64,000 nucleotides of DNA from Limiplasma sp031549415 (GCA_031549415.1 JAVBPU010000009.1:119407-183406), one strand, 5' to 3'. Shown: positions 8,200 through 15,964, numbered from the stretch's first letter. Notes: generated by a model not told the origin, from the sequence alone. A program made the numbers and translations.

Positions 8200-9576
8200 T
8201 CAGCTACCCAGCTTAGGCAAGCTGGCGGCTGCTACGCTTTGGCCCACCCGGCGGCTTTTTTCGTCGGGAAGATGGACCTGCATGGGCAGCTCCGGATATT
8301 CGGCTTTTAGCACCTCCTGGGCCTTTGCCAGCACCAGGTCGCCGCCTTCGCCGCTGGTGACCCGGCCCATGAGCAGCACATGGTTGATGTCATAGAACAT
8401 CGCATAGAAAGCCAAGGTATAGCCAAGGTACACGCCAATGGTCTCATAGATTTTCCGGGCGTTCTCGTTCCCTTTTTCCATCTCGCCTTGGACGATTTTA
8501 AGCTTTTCAGCAGGGCTGAGGTCCTCCGGCAGCGGGATGCCCGCAGCGGGGGCCAGTTTGATGACGGCGTCCTGGGAAAAATATTTCACGCCGCAGCCCA
8601 AATCTCCGCTCCATTCATCCCGCATGGCGGAGGGGGACAGGTCGCAGGGCACAAAAGCCAGCTCATTCAGCCACCCGGTGATGTTTCCGGCTCTATCCAC
8701 GTAGCCGCCCGCCTCGCTGGTGCCCATGGCTATGCCCAAAATGCCGTCCTCTCCCAGGCTCATGGCACCGGCCAAGGCGGTCACATCTCCATCGTTGCAC
8801 ACCACCAAGGGCACATCGCCTATGGCTTGGGCGGCCCGGATGTAAATATCCTTCACTTGCCGGTCAAAGGCCTCCTGGGGCACCTTCAGGAACAGGGAGG
8901 CCTTCATGGTGCGGTTGGCCACATACACCCCCGCGCTGCTAACGCCGATGGCGTCCACCCTGGGCATATGGGCGGCGGCGCTTTGTAAGGCCTCTACAAT
9001 GCCGTCAAAATGATAGCTGGGATCGCTGTTGGTTTTGGGGAACCAGACCACCTCTTCGCTGTATACGCTTTCCCCATCCATCACGGCGCTGACCTTCCGG
9101 TCGCTGCCGCCCGCGTCAAAGCCAATGCGGCAACCGTCCAAATGCCTGCCGATGGCTTCGGCGGCTTCCTTCTTCTGCGGAGCATCCTCCACCCGGGGTT
9201 CATAGCAGATTTGAAAGGGATGCTCGTACACGTCTCCCATGAAGGCCGCATCAAAGGCACGGGCCCCGCCGGGCGCGTACTGGGCCTTTAGACCCTCGTA
9301 AATGCGCTGGCTTCCCGCCACGGTGACCTTGAAGCCGCCATACAGCCACAGCATGCTTTTGACCATGCGTTCCACCAGGGCCAAATTGCGGGCATCGTCC
9401 TGGCCCTCGGGCAGAATTTGCAGGCTCTGGGTCGCCACCAGGCCATCGTTTCGCTCCACGGCTAGCAAGAGCTGGGGACCCTGGGCCTGCTTCGCGTCCT
9501 GCAAAAAACGTTTCAGCTCTTGATAGATGGGGGTAAAAGCAGCATCCAACGGGGCTTTAATTTTGAGGGTCTCCAT
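8200..9576 (-). CDS. ROK-like sugar kinase with an N-terminal extension
   Basis: This 458-residue protein is in the actin-like ATPase/ROK superfamily, whose members phosphorylate sugars or regulate sugar genes. The phosphate-binding motif (GFDAGGSDRK, D154-K161) comes only after about 150 residues, so the protein carries a long N-terminal extension. A second motif, CNDGDVTALAG, lies near 258, and the C-terminal adenosine motif is within LLMGRVTSGEGG. The ROK cysteine cluster that binds zinc is not evident. No helix-turn-helix is seen in the extension. The start at 9576 has AGGAG upstream, and a promoter with a palindromic operator candidate lies just before it. It is probably a sugar kinase; the substrate is unknown. 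Confidence 0.72.
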   Translation of the reverse strand: METLKIKAPLDAAFTPIYQELKRFLQDAKQAQGPQLLLAVERNDGLVATQSLQILPEGQDDARNLALVERMVKSMLWLYGGFKVTVAGSQRIYEGLKAQYAPGGARAFDAAFMGDVYEHPFQICYEPRVEDAPQKKEAAEAIGRHLDGCRIGFDAGGSDRKVSAVMDGESVYSEEVVWFPKTNSDPSYHFDGIVEALQSAAAHMPRVDAIGVSSAGVYVANRTMKASLFLKVPQEAFDRQVKDIYIRAAQAIGDVPLVVCNDGDVTALAGAMSLGEDGILGIAMGTSEAGGYVDRAGNITGWLNELAFVPCDLSPSAMRDEWSGDLGCGVKYFSQDAVIKLAPAAGIPLPEDLSPAEKLKIVQGEMEKGNENARKIYETIGVYLGYTLAFYAMFYDINHVLLMGRVTSGEGGDLVLAKAQEVLKAEYPELPMQVHLPDEKSRRVGQSVAAASLPKLGS

Positions 9577-9630
9577 GGCACATCGCTCCTTTGATCATCA
9601 GCAGAATGAAAACATCGTCTCTTTGTAAAA

Positions 9631-9642
9631 TGCTTGCAAGCA
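9631..9642. promoter_or_regulatory. Palindromic operator candidate downstream of the ROK kinase promoter
   Basis: TGCTTGCAAGCA is a perfect 12-base palindrome. It begins a few bases after the predicted transcription start of the kinase gene, where a LacI- or GntR-type repressor would block transcription. No cognate regulator gene is next to it. Confidence 0.5.
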
Positions 9643-9653
9643 CTATGTTTTTC

Positions 9654-9682
9654 ATTATATCGTATTATATTTTTCTTGTCCA
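9654..9682 (-). promoter_or_regulatory. Promoter of the ROK kinase gene
   Basis: TGGACA and TATAAT are separated by 17 bases on the minus strand, about 80 bases before the start codon at 9576. Confidence 0.62.
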
Positions 9683-9751
9683 TAGGATTTTTGCCGCAGT
9701 GAATCGATAAAACTTTATCAATTTTCCATCAAAAACAACACTTTTTACGGA

Positions 9752-9780
9752 TTGACAAATTCTTCATCCAATGGTATTCT
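9752..9780 (+). promoter_or_regulatory. Promoter of the HPt gene
   Basis: TTGACA and TATTCT are separated by 17 bases. Transcription would begin near 9787, giving a leader of about 150 bases before the HPt start codon. Confidence 0.62.
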
Positions 9781-9786
9781 TCGCAT

Positions 9787-9936
9787 AAGGGTCAGTAAAG
9801 TCCTTTTTTTACGCGGGATTGCTGATCTGAATCTGGATTTTCAGAATTTTTTACATTATTTTTCATTATCGAAGCATTTTTACCATCTTTCTGAAAATCA
9901 TGCCCCTGACCGATCAACGATTTGGAGTGACGACTT
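9787..9936 (+). promoter_or_regulatory. AT-rich structured 5' leader of the HPt gene
   Basis: The region between promoter and start codon is much more AT-rich than the neighbouring genes. It contains nested inverted repeats: GGTCAG at 9790-9795 with CTGACC at 9906-9911, and GATTTTCAGAA at 9836-9846 with TTCTGAAAATC at 9889-9899 (11 of 11 pairs). It matches no riboswitch class I know and has no terminator-like T-run. It could be a cis-regulatory RNA; the evidence is the pairing alone. Confidence 0.4.
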
Positions 9937-10293
9937 ATGGTACAAACCCAATTGGATACACTAACGGCTTATGGCATGGATGTTCCGGGCACCATGGCCC
10001 GCTTTGGCGACAATGAAGGCTTGATGATGCGTTTTTTGCTTGGTTTTCCCAATGACAAAACCATGGGCTCCCTGCGGGAGGCCATGGCGGCGCAAGACCT
10101 GGAGGCTTTGAAGGTGGCGGCCCACTCCCTGAAGGGCCTCAGCGGCAACCTGGGGTTAACGCCTTTGTTTGAGGCGTCCACCACCATGATGAATGCGCTG
10201 CGCTCCAATGAGCCGTATGATGTAAACGCGCTGTTCGCGGCCGTGGATACTGAATATCAAAGGGCGCTGGAAATGATCGCGACCTTGGCCTAA
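9937..10293 (+). CDS. Stand-alone histidine phosphotransfer (HPt) protein
   Basis: This 118-residue single-domain protein has the HPt motif AHSLKGLSGNLG with the phospho-accepting H63. The four-helix bundle length and the acidic and hydrophobic pattern fit the family. HPt proteins shuttle phosphate between hybrid kinases and response regulators. No kinase or receiver gene is adjacent, so the partners must be elsewhere. The start at 9937 is preceded by TTGGAGTG, a usable ribosome site. The 3' end overlaps, on the opposite strand, the open reading frame of the Gx-transporter gene. A clear terminator follows at 10323. Confidence 0.86.
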   Translation: MVQTQLDTLTAYGMDVPGTMARFGDNEGLMMRFLLGFPNDKTMGSLREAMAAQDLEALKVAAHSLKGLSGNLGLTPLFEASTTMMNALRSNEPYDVNALFAAVDTEYQRALEMIATLA

Positions 10294-10929
10294 GGCCTTC
10301 GCTTTGCGACCCTGCCCGTTGGGGACTGAGGCTTTGCTCAGTCCTCCTTTTTTCCCATTGAGGTTCAGGGCCATTCCCACGCCAGCCTTCATCACCAGGC
10401 CAGCCACAATGCCTGTTAACACGCCGGTGCCAATGCCCACCAAAGTGAGCATGACTAAGTAGTAGAATATATTCACATTTTGCAGGACCAGGTAAAATAC
10501 CAAAACCTGCCCGACATTATGCAAAATGGCGCCCACCACGCTGACGGCCACTACGCCAAACCCGGAAAACCGATGCATCAGCAGCATGCCCGCCACGCTG
10601 AGGGCTCCTCCGGCAAAGCTATAAGCCATGGCGGCGGGATTGCCAAACAGCATGGCGCTGAGCAGTACCTTTACCACCATGAGGCCCGCTGTATAGGAAG
10701 CAGGCAGAAGATAAACCCCATATAGCAGTACCGCGTTGGAAAGGCCCAGCTTGATCCCGGGCGTTCCTGGCAGGATGGGGAGCTGGCTCTCCACATAGCC
10801 CAGAATCAGCATCAAAGTAGTCAACAGGCCGCACAGCGCCATGCGCTGTGCGGTGTTTCGGCTTTGGGCGCGCCTTTTGCCAGGGGGACTGCTGCTGGCA
10901 GAACGGGGATTTCCGCGCTTTTCACTCAT
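10156..10929 (-). CDS. Gx transporter / heptaprenyl diphosphate synthase component I-like membrane protein
   Basis: This polytopic protein (257 residues as read) has five to six hydrophobic helices between about 28 and 190 and the family segment LPGTPGIKLGLSNAVLLY. The family is annotated as Gx transporter or HepS component I and usually sits beside NusG-domain-II and redox or isoprenoid genes. The start at 10929 overlaps the NusG-II stop by 8 bases, so the two are translationally coupled. The last 60 residues look unlike the family, and the DNA encoding them runs through the HPt terminator and into the antisense of the HPt gene. Loss of one base in an A6 run (10348-10353) would end the protein as NLNGKKED at 10338. 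The true C-terminus is therefore uncertain. Confidence 0.72.
   Translation of the reverse strand: MSEKRGNPRSASSSPPGKRRAQSRNTAQRMALCGLLTTLMLILGYVESQLPILPGTPGIKLGLSNAVLLYGVYLLPASYTAGLMVVKVLLSAMLFGNPAAMAYSFAGGALSVAGMLLMHRFSGFGVVAVSVVGAILHNVGQVLVFYLVLQNVNIFYYLVMLTLVGIGTGVLTGIVAGLVMKAGVGMALNLNGKKGGLSKASVPNGQGRKAKALGQGRDHFQRPLIFSIHGREQRVYIIRLIGAQRIHHGGGRLKQRR
10323..10353 (+). terminator. Terminator of the HPt gene
   Basis: GGACTGAG and CTCAGTCC form a stem with a 6-base loop, followed by TCCTTTTTT. It lies 30 bases after the HPt stop codon. Confidence 0.85.
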
Positions 10930-11356
10930 GGCTGTCCCTTTCCACCTCACTGGCGTAGAGCAATTCCGCCACCAGCCGGTGGGGTGCGCAAACAATCATA
11001 TTCATCAGCGGGCGGGACTCCATCGTATCAGGAGTGACCTCGCCCTGGTAGATGCACAGCTGGTTATAGCAGGTGGAGGACTTCATCACAAAGCCCTGGG
11101 GGGACAAGGAAAGAACGTTCACCGCGCCATTGCCTTGGTCCACCACCATTTCCTTTTCCTCTGTCAGGGGAAGGGTGGCCACCACTTCCCCATCGATGCT
11201 ATAGCGCATATACAGGGCGGCCTCTGAGGGGGCGCTTTCCTGCTCTGCGGCATCAGGGGAGGGGGAAGGTTTGCGCAACAAGGGCAGCAAGAGCAACAGG
11301 CCACCCACCAGCACCAAGAGCAAAAAAATAAGAAGGAAGTCCTTCTTCTTAAACAT
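10922..11356 (-). CDS. NusG domain II-like extracytoplasmic protein
   Basis: This 144-residue protein has an N-terminal membrane anchor (about 6-26), a short Ser/Pro/Glu-rich linker, and a NusG_II-type domain. Despite the name, proteins of this kind act outside the membrane and are not elongation factors. The segment containing STCYNQLCIYQGEV has two cysteines five residues apart, and PLMNMIVCAPHRL carries a third; this Cys/His pattern recurs in the family next to Gx transporters. It is coupled to the Gx gene by an 8-base overlap. ATG 11356 follows GGAGG by 9 bases. The operon has a long structured leader. The biochemical function of the pair is not established. Confidence 0.82.
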   Translation of the reverse strand: MFKKKDFLLIFLLLVLVGGLLLLLPLLRKPSPSPDAAEQESAPSEAALYMRYSIDGEVVATLPLTEEKEMVVDQGNGAVNVLSLSPQGFVMKSSTCYNQLCIYQGEVTPDTMESRPLMNMIVCAPHRLVAELLYASEVERDSHE

Positions 11357-11572
11357 CTTCAGGTTCCTCCCTGACCAGTTTTGTTCCATTCGGCAAACCC
11401 TTGCGCTATAAGGACTTGCTGCTTTGGGTTACGTGATTTTGACCATGTAACTTTTCGGCCCTCTGTGACGCGCCCTACGATCGTTGCCAGACAATGGATT
11501 CAAGATCGTTCGTGTTTTTGGTTACATTGGCTTCTATTTCTTGTAACCATGTATCCATCCAGAAATCCATTG
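11357..11572 (-). promoter_or_regulatory. Structured 5' leader of the NusG-II/Gx operon
   Basis: The predicted transcript has about 210 leader bases. Its 5' end can pair with an internal segment (CAATGGATT at 11492-11500 with AATCCATTG at 11564-11572), enclosing a second stem (GGTTACA 11520-11526 with TGTAACC 11542-11548). A third hairpin (GTTACGTG 11428-11435 with CATGTAAC 11444-11451) follows. The GTTAC/GTAAC pair occurs twice. No known riboswitch core is recognised. Confidence 0.42.
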
Positions 11573-11574
11573 CC

Positions 11575-11602
11575 ATTATATCATACTTTTGCGTAAAGTC
11601 AA
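11575..11602 (-). promoter_or_regulatory. Promoter of the NusG-II/Gx operon
   Basis: On the minus strand TTGACT (11602-11597) and TATAAT (11580-11575) are 16 bases apart. Its -35 box is separated by a single base from the -35 box of the divergent yebC promoter. Confidence 0.65.
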
Positions 11603-11603
11603 A

Positions 11604-11632
11604 TTGACCGCAAAAAAAAAATATGGTACAAT
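11604..11632 (+). promoter_or_regulatory. Promoter of yebC
   Basis: TTGACC and TACAAT are 17 bases apart, with an A10 tract inside the spacer. Transcription would start about 95 bases before the yebC start codon. Confidence 0.7.
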
Positions 11633-11735
11633 TTGACCCGAAAGCTGGGAAAAGAAGAGGGCAAAAAATGGGATGAATAGGACGTTTCCCTATTCAAGAC
11701 GCCAGGGCGCGCCCCCCAGCGGAAAGGCTGATACG

Positions 11736-12482
11736 ATGTCAGGACACAGCAAATGGGCCAATATTAAAATAAAAAAAGGCAAGACGGATGCTGTCCGCGG
11801 GAAAATTTTTACCAAAATTGGCCGGGAGATTGCCATTGCCGTTCGGGAAGGCGGCGGCAACCCGGATAGCAACTCCAAACTGCGGGACGTGATTGCCAAA
11901 GCCAAAAGCAACAACATGCCCAACGACAACATCCAGCGCTCCATCAAAAAGGCCGCCGGAGAACTGGGCGATGTGAATTATGAAGAAATTACCTACGAAG
12001 GCTATGGCGCAGGTGGCGTGGCCGTGATCGTGGAAACCATCACCGACAGCCGGAACCGCACCGCCAGCGATGTACGGCACTGCTTTGCCAAAAACGGCGG
12101 TCAGCTGGGCGTTACAGGCAGCGTAGGCTTCCTGTTTGATAAAAAGGGCATGATCGTCATTGAGAGAACGGCCTCCATGGATGAGGAGGAGCTAATGATG
12201 ACCGCGCTGGACGCAGGAGCGGAGGACATGAGCACCCTGGAGGATGCCTTTGAAGTGGTCACCGACCCCAACGATTTTTCCGCGGTCCGTGAAAAGCTGG
12301 AAGCCCAAGGCCTGTCCTTTTTAAGCGCGGAAGTGCAGATGATTCCCCAAAATACCGTGACCCCGCCGGATGAGGAATCCCTGCAAAAGATGCAAAAGCT
12401 GCTGGAAATGCTGGAAGACAATGATGACGTGCAAAATGTGTGGCACAACGCGGAGCTGCCGGAAGAAGAGGAAGAGGAATAA
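11736..12482 (+). CDS. yebC: YebC/PmpR-family protein
   Basis: This 248-residue protein is found in nearly all bacteria. It was annotated as a DNA-binding regulator, and some members are now described as ribosome-associated factors that relieve translation stalling. The signature N-terminus MSGHSKWANIKIKK is present, with the three-domain length typical of the family and the segment ITYEGYGAGGVAVIVE. The C-terminus ends in an unusually acidic run (ELPEEEEEE). I chose ATG 11736 because the protein then starts exactly at the conserved motif; the upstream open frame is not conserved sequence. It has its own promoter and precedes the T-box-controlled thrS gene. Confidence 0.95.
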   Translation: MSGHSKWANIKIKKGKTDAVRGKIFTKIGREIAIAVREGGGNPDSNSKLRDVIAKAKSNNMPNDNIQRSIKKAAGELGDVNYEEITYEGYGAGGVAVIVETITDSRNRTASDVRHCFAKNGGQLGVTGSVGFLFDKKGMIVIERTASMDEEELMMTALDAGAEDMSTLEDAFEVVTDPNDFSAVREKLEAQGLSFLSAEVQMIPQNTVTPPDEESLQKMQKLLEMLEDNDDVQNVWHNAELPEEEEEE

Positions 12483-12514
12483 AATGCGGTGAAAAGCCGC
12501 TGGTCGGGCGCCTC

Positions 12515-12543
12515 TTGACATTCCTTGGCCCCGGTGCTATGCT
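12515..12543 (+). promoter_or_regulatory. Promoter of the thrS T-box transcript
   Basis: TTGACA and TATGCT are 17 bases apart, directly after yebC. Transcription would start near 12550, at the beginning of the T-box leader. Confidence 0.65.
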
Positions 12544-12549
12544 ATGCGC

Positions 12550-12790
12550 AATCCTAGATGACGTGGGACGCGCCCTGCTATGACCCGGCCAAAGAGACCG
12601 CCGCCCAGGCTGAAAGCGGCGGGCCGAAACAGCAAGGGACACCACCTGCCGATGGGAACGCATGGCGAGCGATACAGCGCGTAATGAGTGGAGACGTATA
12701 AGGCCGGGTCCAGGGGCCGAAGTTTCCAAGCAGGGTGGAACCGCGAGCGATTTTTCGTCCGCCCCCGCAGTGATGTGGGGGCGGACGTTT
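12550..12790 (+). promoter_or_regulatory. T-box riboswitch controlling thrS
   Basis: The leader contains the conserved T-box sequence AGGGTGGAACCGCG at 12732-12745, which pairs with the acceptor end of uncharged tRNA. The terminator stem follows at once (12756-12787) with T-rich sequence after it. Stem I contains AGAGACCG and GCTGAAAGC elements. A threonine codon ACC, present twice in a row at 12641-12646, is the best candidate for the specifier. Uncharged tRNA-Thr should prevent termination and raise thrS expression. Confidence 0.88.
12756..12787 (+). terminator. T-box transcription terminator
   Basis: CGTCCGCCCCCGC and GTGGGGGCGGACG form a long GC-rich stem followed by TTTGTT. Formation of the antiterminator with the T-box sequence excludes it. 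Confidence 0.85.
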
Positions 12791-12821
12791 GTTATGAAAG
12801 GGCAAGAAATGAAGGAAATTT

Positions 12822-14762
12822 ATGAAACTGGAACTCCTTGGAAAAGTTCATGAGGTGGCGGAGAACAGCAGCGTAGGCGACCTGCTGAAAAACATCGACC
12901 CGGAGAATTTTAAAAAATACCTGGCCGTCCGGCTGGAGGATGGGACCCTGTGCGACCTGTTCGCCCCCATCGAAAAATCCCAGAAAGTGGAGGCGCTTAC
13001 CTTCCAGGAGGAGGCGGGCCGGAAGGTGTTCTTCCACAGTGCCAGCCATTTGATGGCCATGGCGGTGAAAAAGCTGTTTCCTGAGACCAAGCTGGCCATT
13101 GGCCCGGCCATTGAAAACGGCTTCTATTATGATTTTGACCGGGAGGAGGCCTTCACCGCTGAGGACCTGGAAAAGATTGAAAAAGAGATGAAGAGCCTGG
13201 TGGGCAAGAGCATTCGCCCCATCCGCTTCACCCTGTCCCGGCATGAGGCCATCGCGCAAATGAAGCAGGCGGGCGAGCCCTATAAGGTGGAGTTGATTGA
13301 GGACCTGCCCGAGGACGAACCCCTGTCCTTCTACCAAATGGATGATTTCCTGGACCTGTGCGTGGGCCCGCATTTGCCTAACCTCAGCTATATCAAGGCA
13401 TTCAAGCTGACCCAGCTGGCCGGGGCCTATTGGCGGGGCAGCGAGAAAAACAAGATGCTGCGACGGATTTACGGCACGGCCTACCCCACCAAGGAAGAGC
13501 TGGCAGCCCATCTGGACCGCATTGAGGATGCCAAGCGCCGGGACCACAACAAGATCGGCCGGGAGCTGGAATATTTCACCACGGTGGACTATATTGGCCA
13601 GGGCCTGCCCATTCTGCTGCCCAAGGGCGCCAAGGTGATCCAGATTTTGGAGCGCTTTGTGGAGGACGAGGAGGAGCGCCGGGGTTACCAGCTCACCAAA
13701 ACGCCCTTCATGGCCAAGCGGGACATGTACAAGATCAGCGGGCACTGGGACCATTACCGGGACGGCATGTTCATCATGGGGAACGCTGATGACGAGGAGG
13801 CGGAGGTCTTTGCCCTGCGGCCCATGACCTGCCCCTTCCAGTTCCAGGTGTACCTGAACCGCACCCGCAGCTACCGGGACCTGCCCATGCGCCTGAACGA
13901 GACCAGCAAGCTGTTCCGCAACGAAAGCAGCGGTGAGATGCACGGCCTGATCCGCGTGCGCCAGTTCACCATCAGTGAAGGGCACCTGGCCTGCACGCCG
14001 GAGCAGGTGGAGGGCGAGTTCCGCGGCTGCGTGGAGCTGGCCCAATACTTCCTCAAGCTGCTGGGCCTGGACGGGGACGTGAGCTACCGCTTTAGCAAGT
14101 GGGACGAAAACAACAAGGACAAATATATTGGCAACCCCCAGGATTGGGAGAACAGCCAAAACGAGATGCGCCGCATTTTGGACGATATCGGCATCCAGTA
14201 CACCGAGGCGGAGGGGGAGGCGGCCTTCTACGGGCCCAAGCTGGACATTCAGATCAAAAACGTCCACGGCAAGGAAGACACCATGATCACCGTGCAGATC
14301 GACTTCCAGCTGGCGGAGCGCTTTGGCATGGTCTATACCGACAAGGATGGCGAAAAGAAATTCCCCATCGTGCTGCACCGCACCTCCATTGGCTGCTACG
14401 AGCGCACGCTGGCGCTGCTGCTGGAAAAATACGCGGGCGCTTTGCCCACTTGGCTCAGCCCCACCCAGGTGCGGGTTATGACCATCACAGAGCGCAGCGA
14501 CGCCTTTGCCAAGGAGGTGGAAGCCGCCCTAAAGCAGGCGGGTCTTCGCGCCGAGTGCGACCTGCGCAACGAGAAGATCGGCTTCAAGGTACGGGAAGCC
14601 CAGATGGAGAAAATCCCCTATATGCTGGTGATTGGCGACCGGGAAGCGGAAGAGCGGACCGTGACCGTGCGAAACCGCAAGGGCGACAACGTGGGCACCA
14701 TGCCCTTTGAGCAGGCTGTGGCCCTGGTGAAAAAGGCCAATGATGAAAAAGTGATCGACTGA
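12822..14762 (+). CDS. thrS: Threonyl-tRNA synthetase
   Basis: This class II synthetase of 646 residues charges tRNA-Thr in the cytoplasm. It has an N-terminal TGS domain (1-60), an editing domain with HSASH (H72, H76) and the downstream C/H site in LDLCVGPH, the catalytic core with motif 2 (FRNE) and motif 3 (HRTSIGCYER), and a C-terminal anticodon-binding domain from about 540. Motif 3 has SIGCYER where ILGSxER is more usual, a mild variation. AAGGAAA precedes ATG 12822. The T-box leader upstream indicates control by tRNA charging. Confidence 0.97.
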   Translation: MKLELLGKVHEVAENSSVGDLLKNIDPENFKKYLAVRLEDGTLCDLFAPIEKSQKVEALTFQEEAGRKVFFHSASHLMAMAVKKLFPETKLAIGPAIENGFYYDFDREEAFTAEDLEKIEKEMKSLVGKSIRPIRFTLSRHEAIAQMKQAGEPYKVELIEDLPEDEPLSFYQMDDFLDLCVGPHLPNLSYIKAFKLTQLAGAYWRGSEKNKMLRRIYGTAYPTKEELAAHLDRIEDAKRRDHNKIGRELEYFTTVDYIGQGLPILLPKGAKVIQILERFVEDEEERRGYQLTKTPFMAKRDMYKISGHWDHYRDGMFIMGNADDEEAEVFALRPMTCPFQFQVYLNRTRSYRDLPMRLNETSKLFRNESSGEMHGLIRVRQFTISEGHLACTPEQVEGEFRGCVELAQYFLKLLGLDGDVSYRFSKWDENNKDKYIGNPQDWENSQNEMRRILDDIGIQYTEAEGEAAFYGPKLDIQIKNVHGKEDTMITVQIDFQLAERFGMVYTDKDGEKKFPIVLHRTSIGCYERTLALLLEKYAGALPTWLSPTQVRVMTITERSDAFAKEVEAALKQAGLRAECDLRNEKIGFKVREAQMEKIPYMLVIGDREAEERTVTVRNRKGDNVGTMPFEQAVALVKKANDEKVID

Positions 14763-14784
14763 CCGGGGGCTCCGCCCCCGGGTC
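14761..14784 (+). terminator. GC-rich hairpin after thrS
   Basis: CCGGGGGC and GCCCCCGG form a stem with a 3-base loop directly at the thrS stop codon. There is no T-run, so it may protect the 3' end more than terminate. Confidence 0.5.
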
Positions 14785-14905
14785 CGGCCTTCCGGTCATC
14801 GCGGCCTTTACTACCGTTTGGCCGCTTGCCTCCAGGCCCGCCTCTCGCTTGCTTTCGGCTACGCCGAAGGGCCCACAGGGCCCACGCGCGTTGGCGGTGC
14901 CCCCG

Positions 14906-14929
14906 CCAGGGAATGATCCCTGGACCCAT
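14906..14929. repeat. Dispersed palindromic repeat, copy 1
   Basis: CCAGGG-AATGAT-CCCTGG-ACCCAT, preceded by CCCCG. It matches copy 2 at 15921 in 21 of 24 positions and copy 3 at 53251 apart from the loop. It lies in the 258-base gap between thrS and the DUF975 gene, which holds no other feature I can support. Confidence 0.65.
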
Positions 14930-15020
14930 CCTAAGGGCGTTCGCTTCTTACAAAGTCCCGATGTAAGGGAAAACGGCTGGTTCTCTTCATAGAAAAAACA
15001 AAAGAAAAAGGAGTGTCCCT

Positions 15021-15890
15021 ATGGAACCCAAAGACTTTCAACCGGATGTGGATTCCACGATGGAGCCTGCGATGGAGCCTGCGATGGAGCCTACAGAGGA
15101 TAGCTGGGATAATGCCAGGATTCGTGCCAAGGCGCGGGCACAGTTGGCAGGAAGATGGCGCAAGGCGGTCCTGGTGCCAATAGCCGCAACTTTGATCGTT
15201 GTTGCAGTTTTCGCCCTTATCTATTATGCAGTGTTCTTTGCATTTCGGGTGCAACCCTATTCCTATTCTCGGGGTGGATATACCTCCGGGCTGCCAGCGC
15301 AATTGATGATGCTGATTCCCGTAGTGCTAGTAGCGCCGGTGCTTTCCTTGGGGACAACGAGATACTTTCTTCTCATCGCCAAAGGGGAAAAGGCAACCTT
15401 CGGCACATGTTTCTTTTTCTTCCGCCACAGCCCTCTCAAGGCGGTGGGCTTGAATTTGCTGGTAGGGTTAAAAATGATCCTATGGATTCTGCCTGGCGCC
15501 TGCATACTCACTTTTCTTATGGTTCTTTCCGGAGGGCGACAAGACAGCTCTATCTTTCTCATACTTGCCGCAGTTGTCACGGCTATTCCTTTAGTGATCG
15601 CCGTATATAGCTACGCGATGATCCCCTTTTATTTGGCAGAGGACCCGGAAATCCGGGTCACAGACGCGGTGCGCCTGGGGATCGACGCCATGAGAAATGA
15701 AAGGTGGAAGCTTTTTTGCCTTGATTTCACCACCATCGGTTGGATGCGCATCGTGAGCGCGGTGGCGGAAAGGGTTTTTTCTGATGGGCTGGGGGGCAGC
15801 ATTGTGGTATTGTTGATATCATTTGGTATCGCTGTCCTTGGTGTTTACCAGCAGGTGGCTTACGGGATCTTTTTCCTCAACAAAAAGTAA
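15021..15890 (+). CDS. DUF975-type integral membrane protein
   Basis: This 289-residue protein has a hydrophilic N-terminus followed by about six hydrophobic segments (near 50-75, 92-112, 145-170, 178-205, 232-250 and 258-280). The pattern and the segment IPFYLAEDPEIRVTDAVRLGIDAM fit the DUF975 membrane family of Firmicutes, whose function is unknown. AAAAGGAG precedes ATG 15021. The N-terminus contains three MEPA/MEPT repeats produced by a tandem 12-base repeat (15060-15095). The gene has its own terminator and no functional neighbours. Confidence 0.8.
   Translation: MEPKDFQPDVDSTMEPAMEPAMEPTEDSWDNARIRAKARAQLAGRWRKAVLVPIAATLIVVAVFALIYYAVFFAFRVQPYSYSRGGYTSGLPAQLMMLIPVVLVAPVLSLGTTRYFLLIAKGEKATFGTCFFFFRHSPLKAVGLNLLVGLKMILWILPGACILTFLMVLSGGRQDSSIFLILAAVVTAIPLVIAVYSYAMIPFYLAEDPEIRVTDAVRLGIDAMRNERWKLFCLDFTTIGWMRIVSAVAERVFSDGLGGSIVVLLISFGIAVLGVYQQVAYGIFFLNKK
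15060..15095 (+). repeat. Tandem 12-base repeat inside the DUF975 gene
   Basis: Three in-frame copies of ATGGAGCCTGCG, the third ending ACA, encode MEPA-MEPA-MEPT. Slippage could change the length of the N-terminal tail without disturbing the frame. Confidence 0.85.
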
Positions 15891-15920
15891 GAGACCGGAG
15901 GCCCACCCGCTGGTCCTCCG

Positions 15921-15944
15921 CCAGGGAATCATCATTGGACCCAT
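15921..15944. repeat. Dispersed palindromic repeat, copy 2
   Basis: CCAGGGAATCAT-CATTGGACCCAT differs from copy 1 at three positions, which weakens the palindrome while the ACCCAT end stays intact. Confidence 0.6.
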
Positions 15945-15964
15945 TTTTTTCTAAATGAAAATAG

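Noticed and set aside
11492..11572. The nested inverted repeats considered as a small insertion element (MITE)
   Set aside because: There is no target-site duplication and the segment begins exactly where the minus-strand transcript is predicted to start, so a leader RNA is the simpler reading.
12792..14378. Open frame of 528 codons antisense to thrS
   Set aside because: The plus strand encodes a complete threonyl-tRNA synthetase with all motifs; the antisense frame lacks any domain or start signal.
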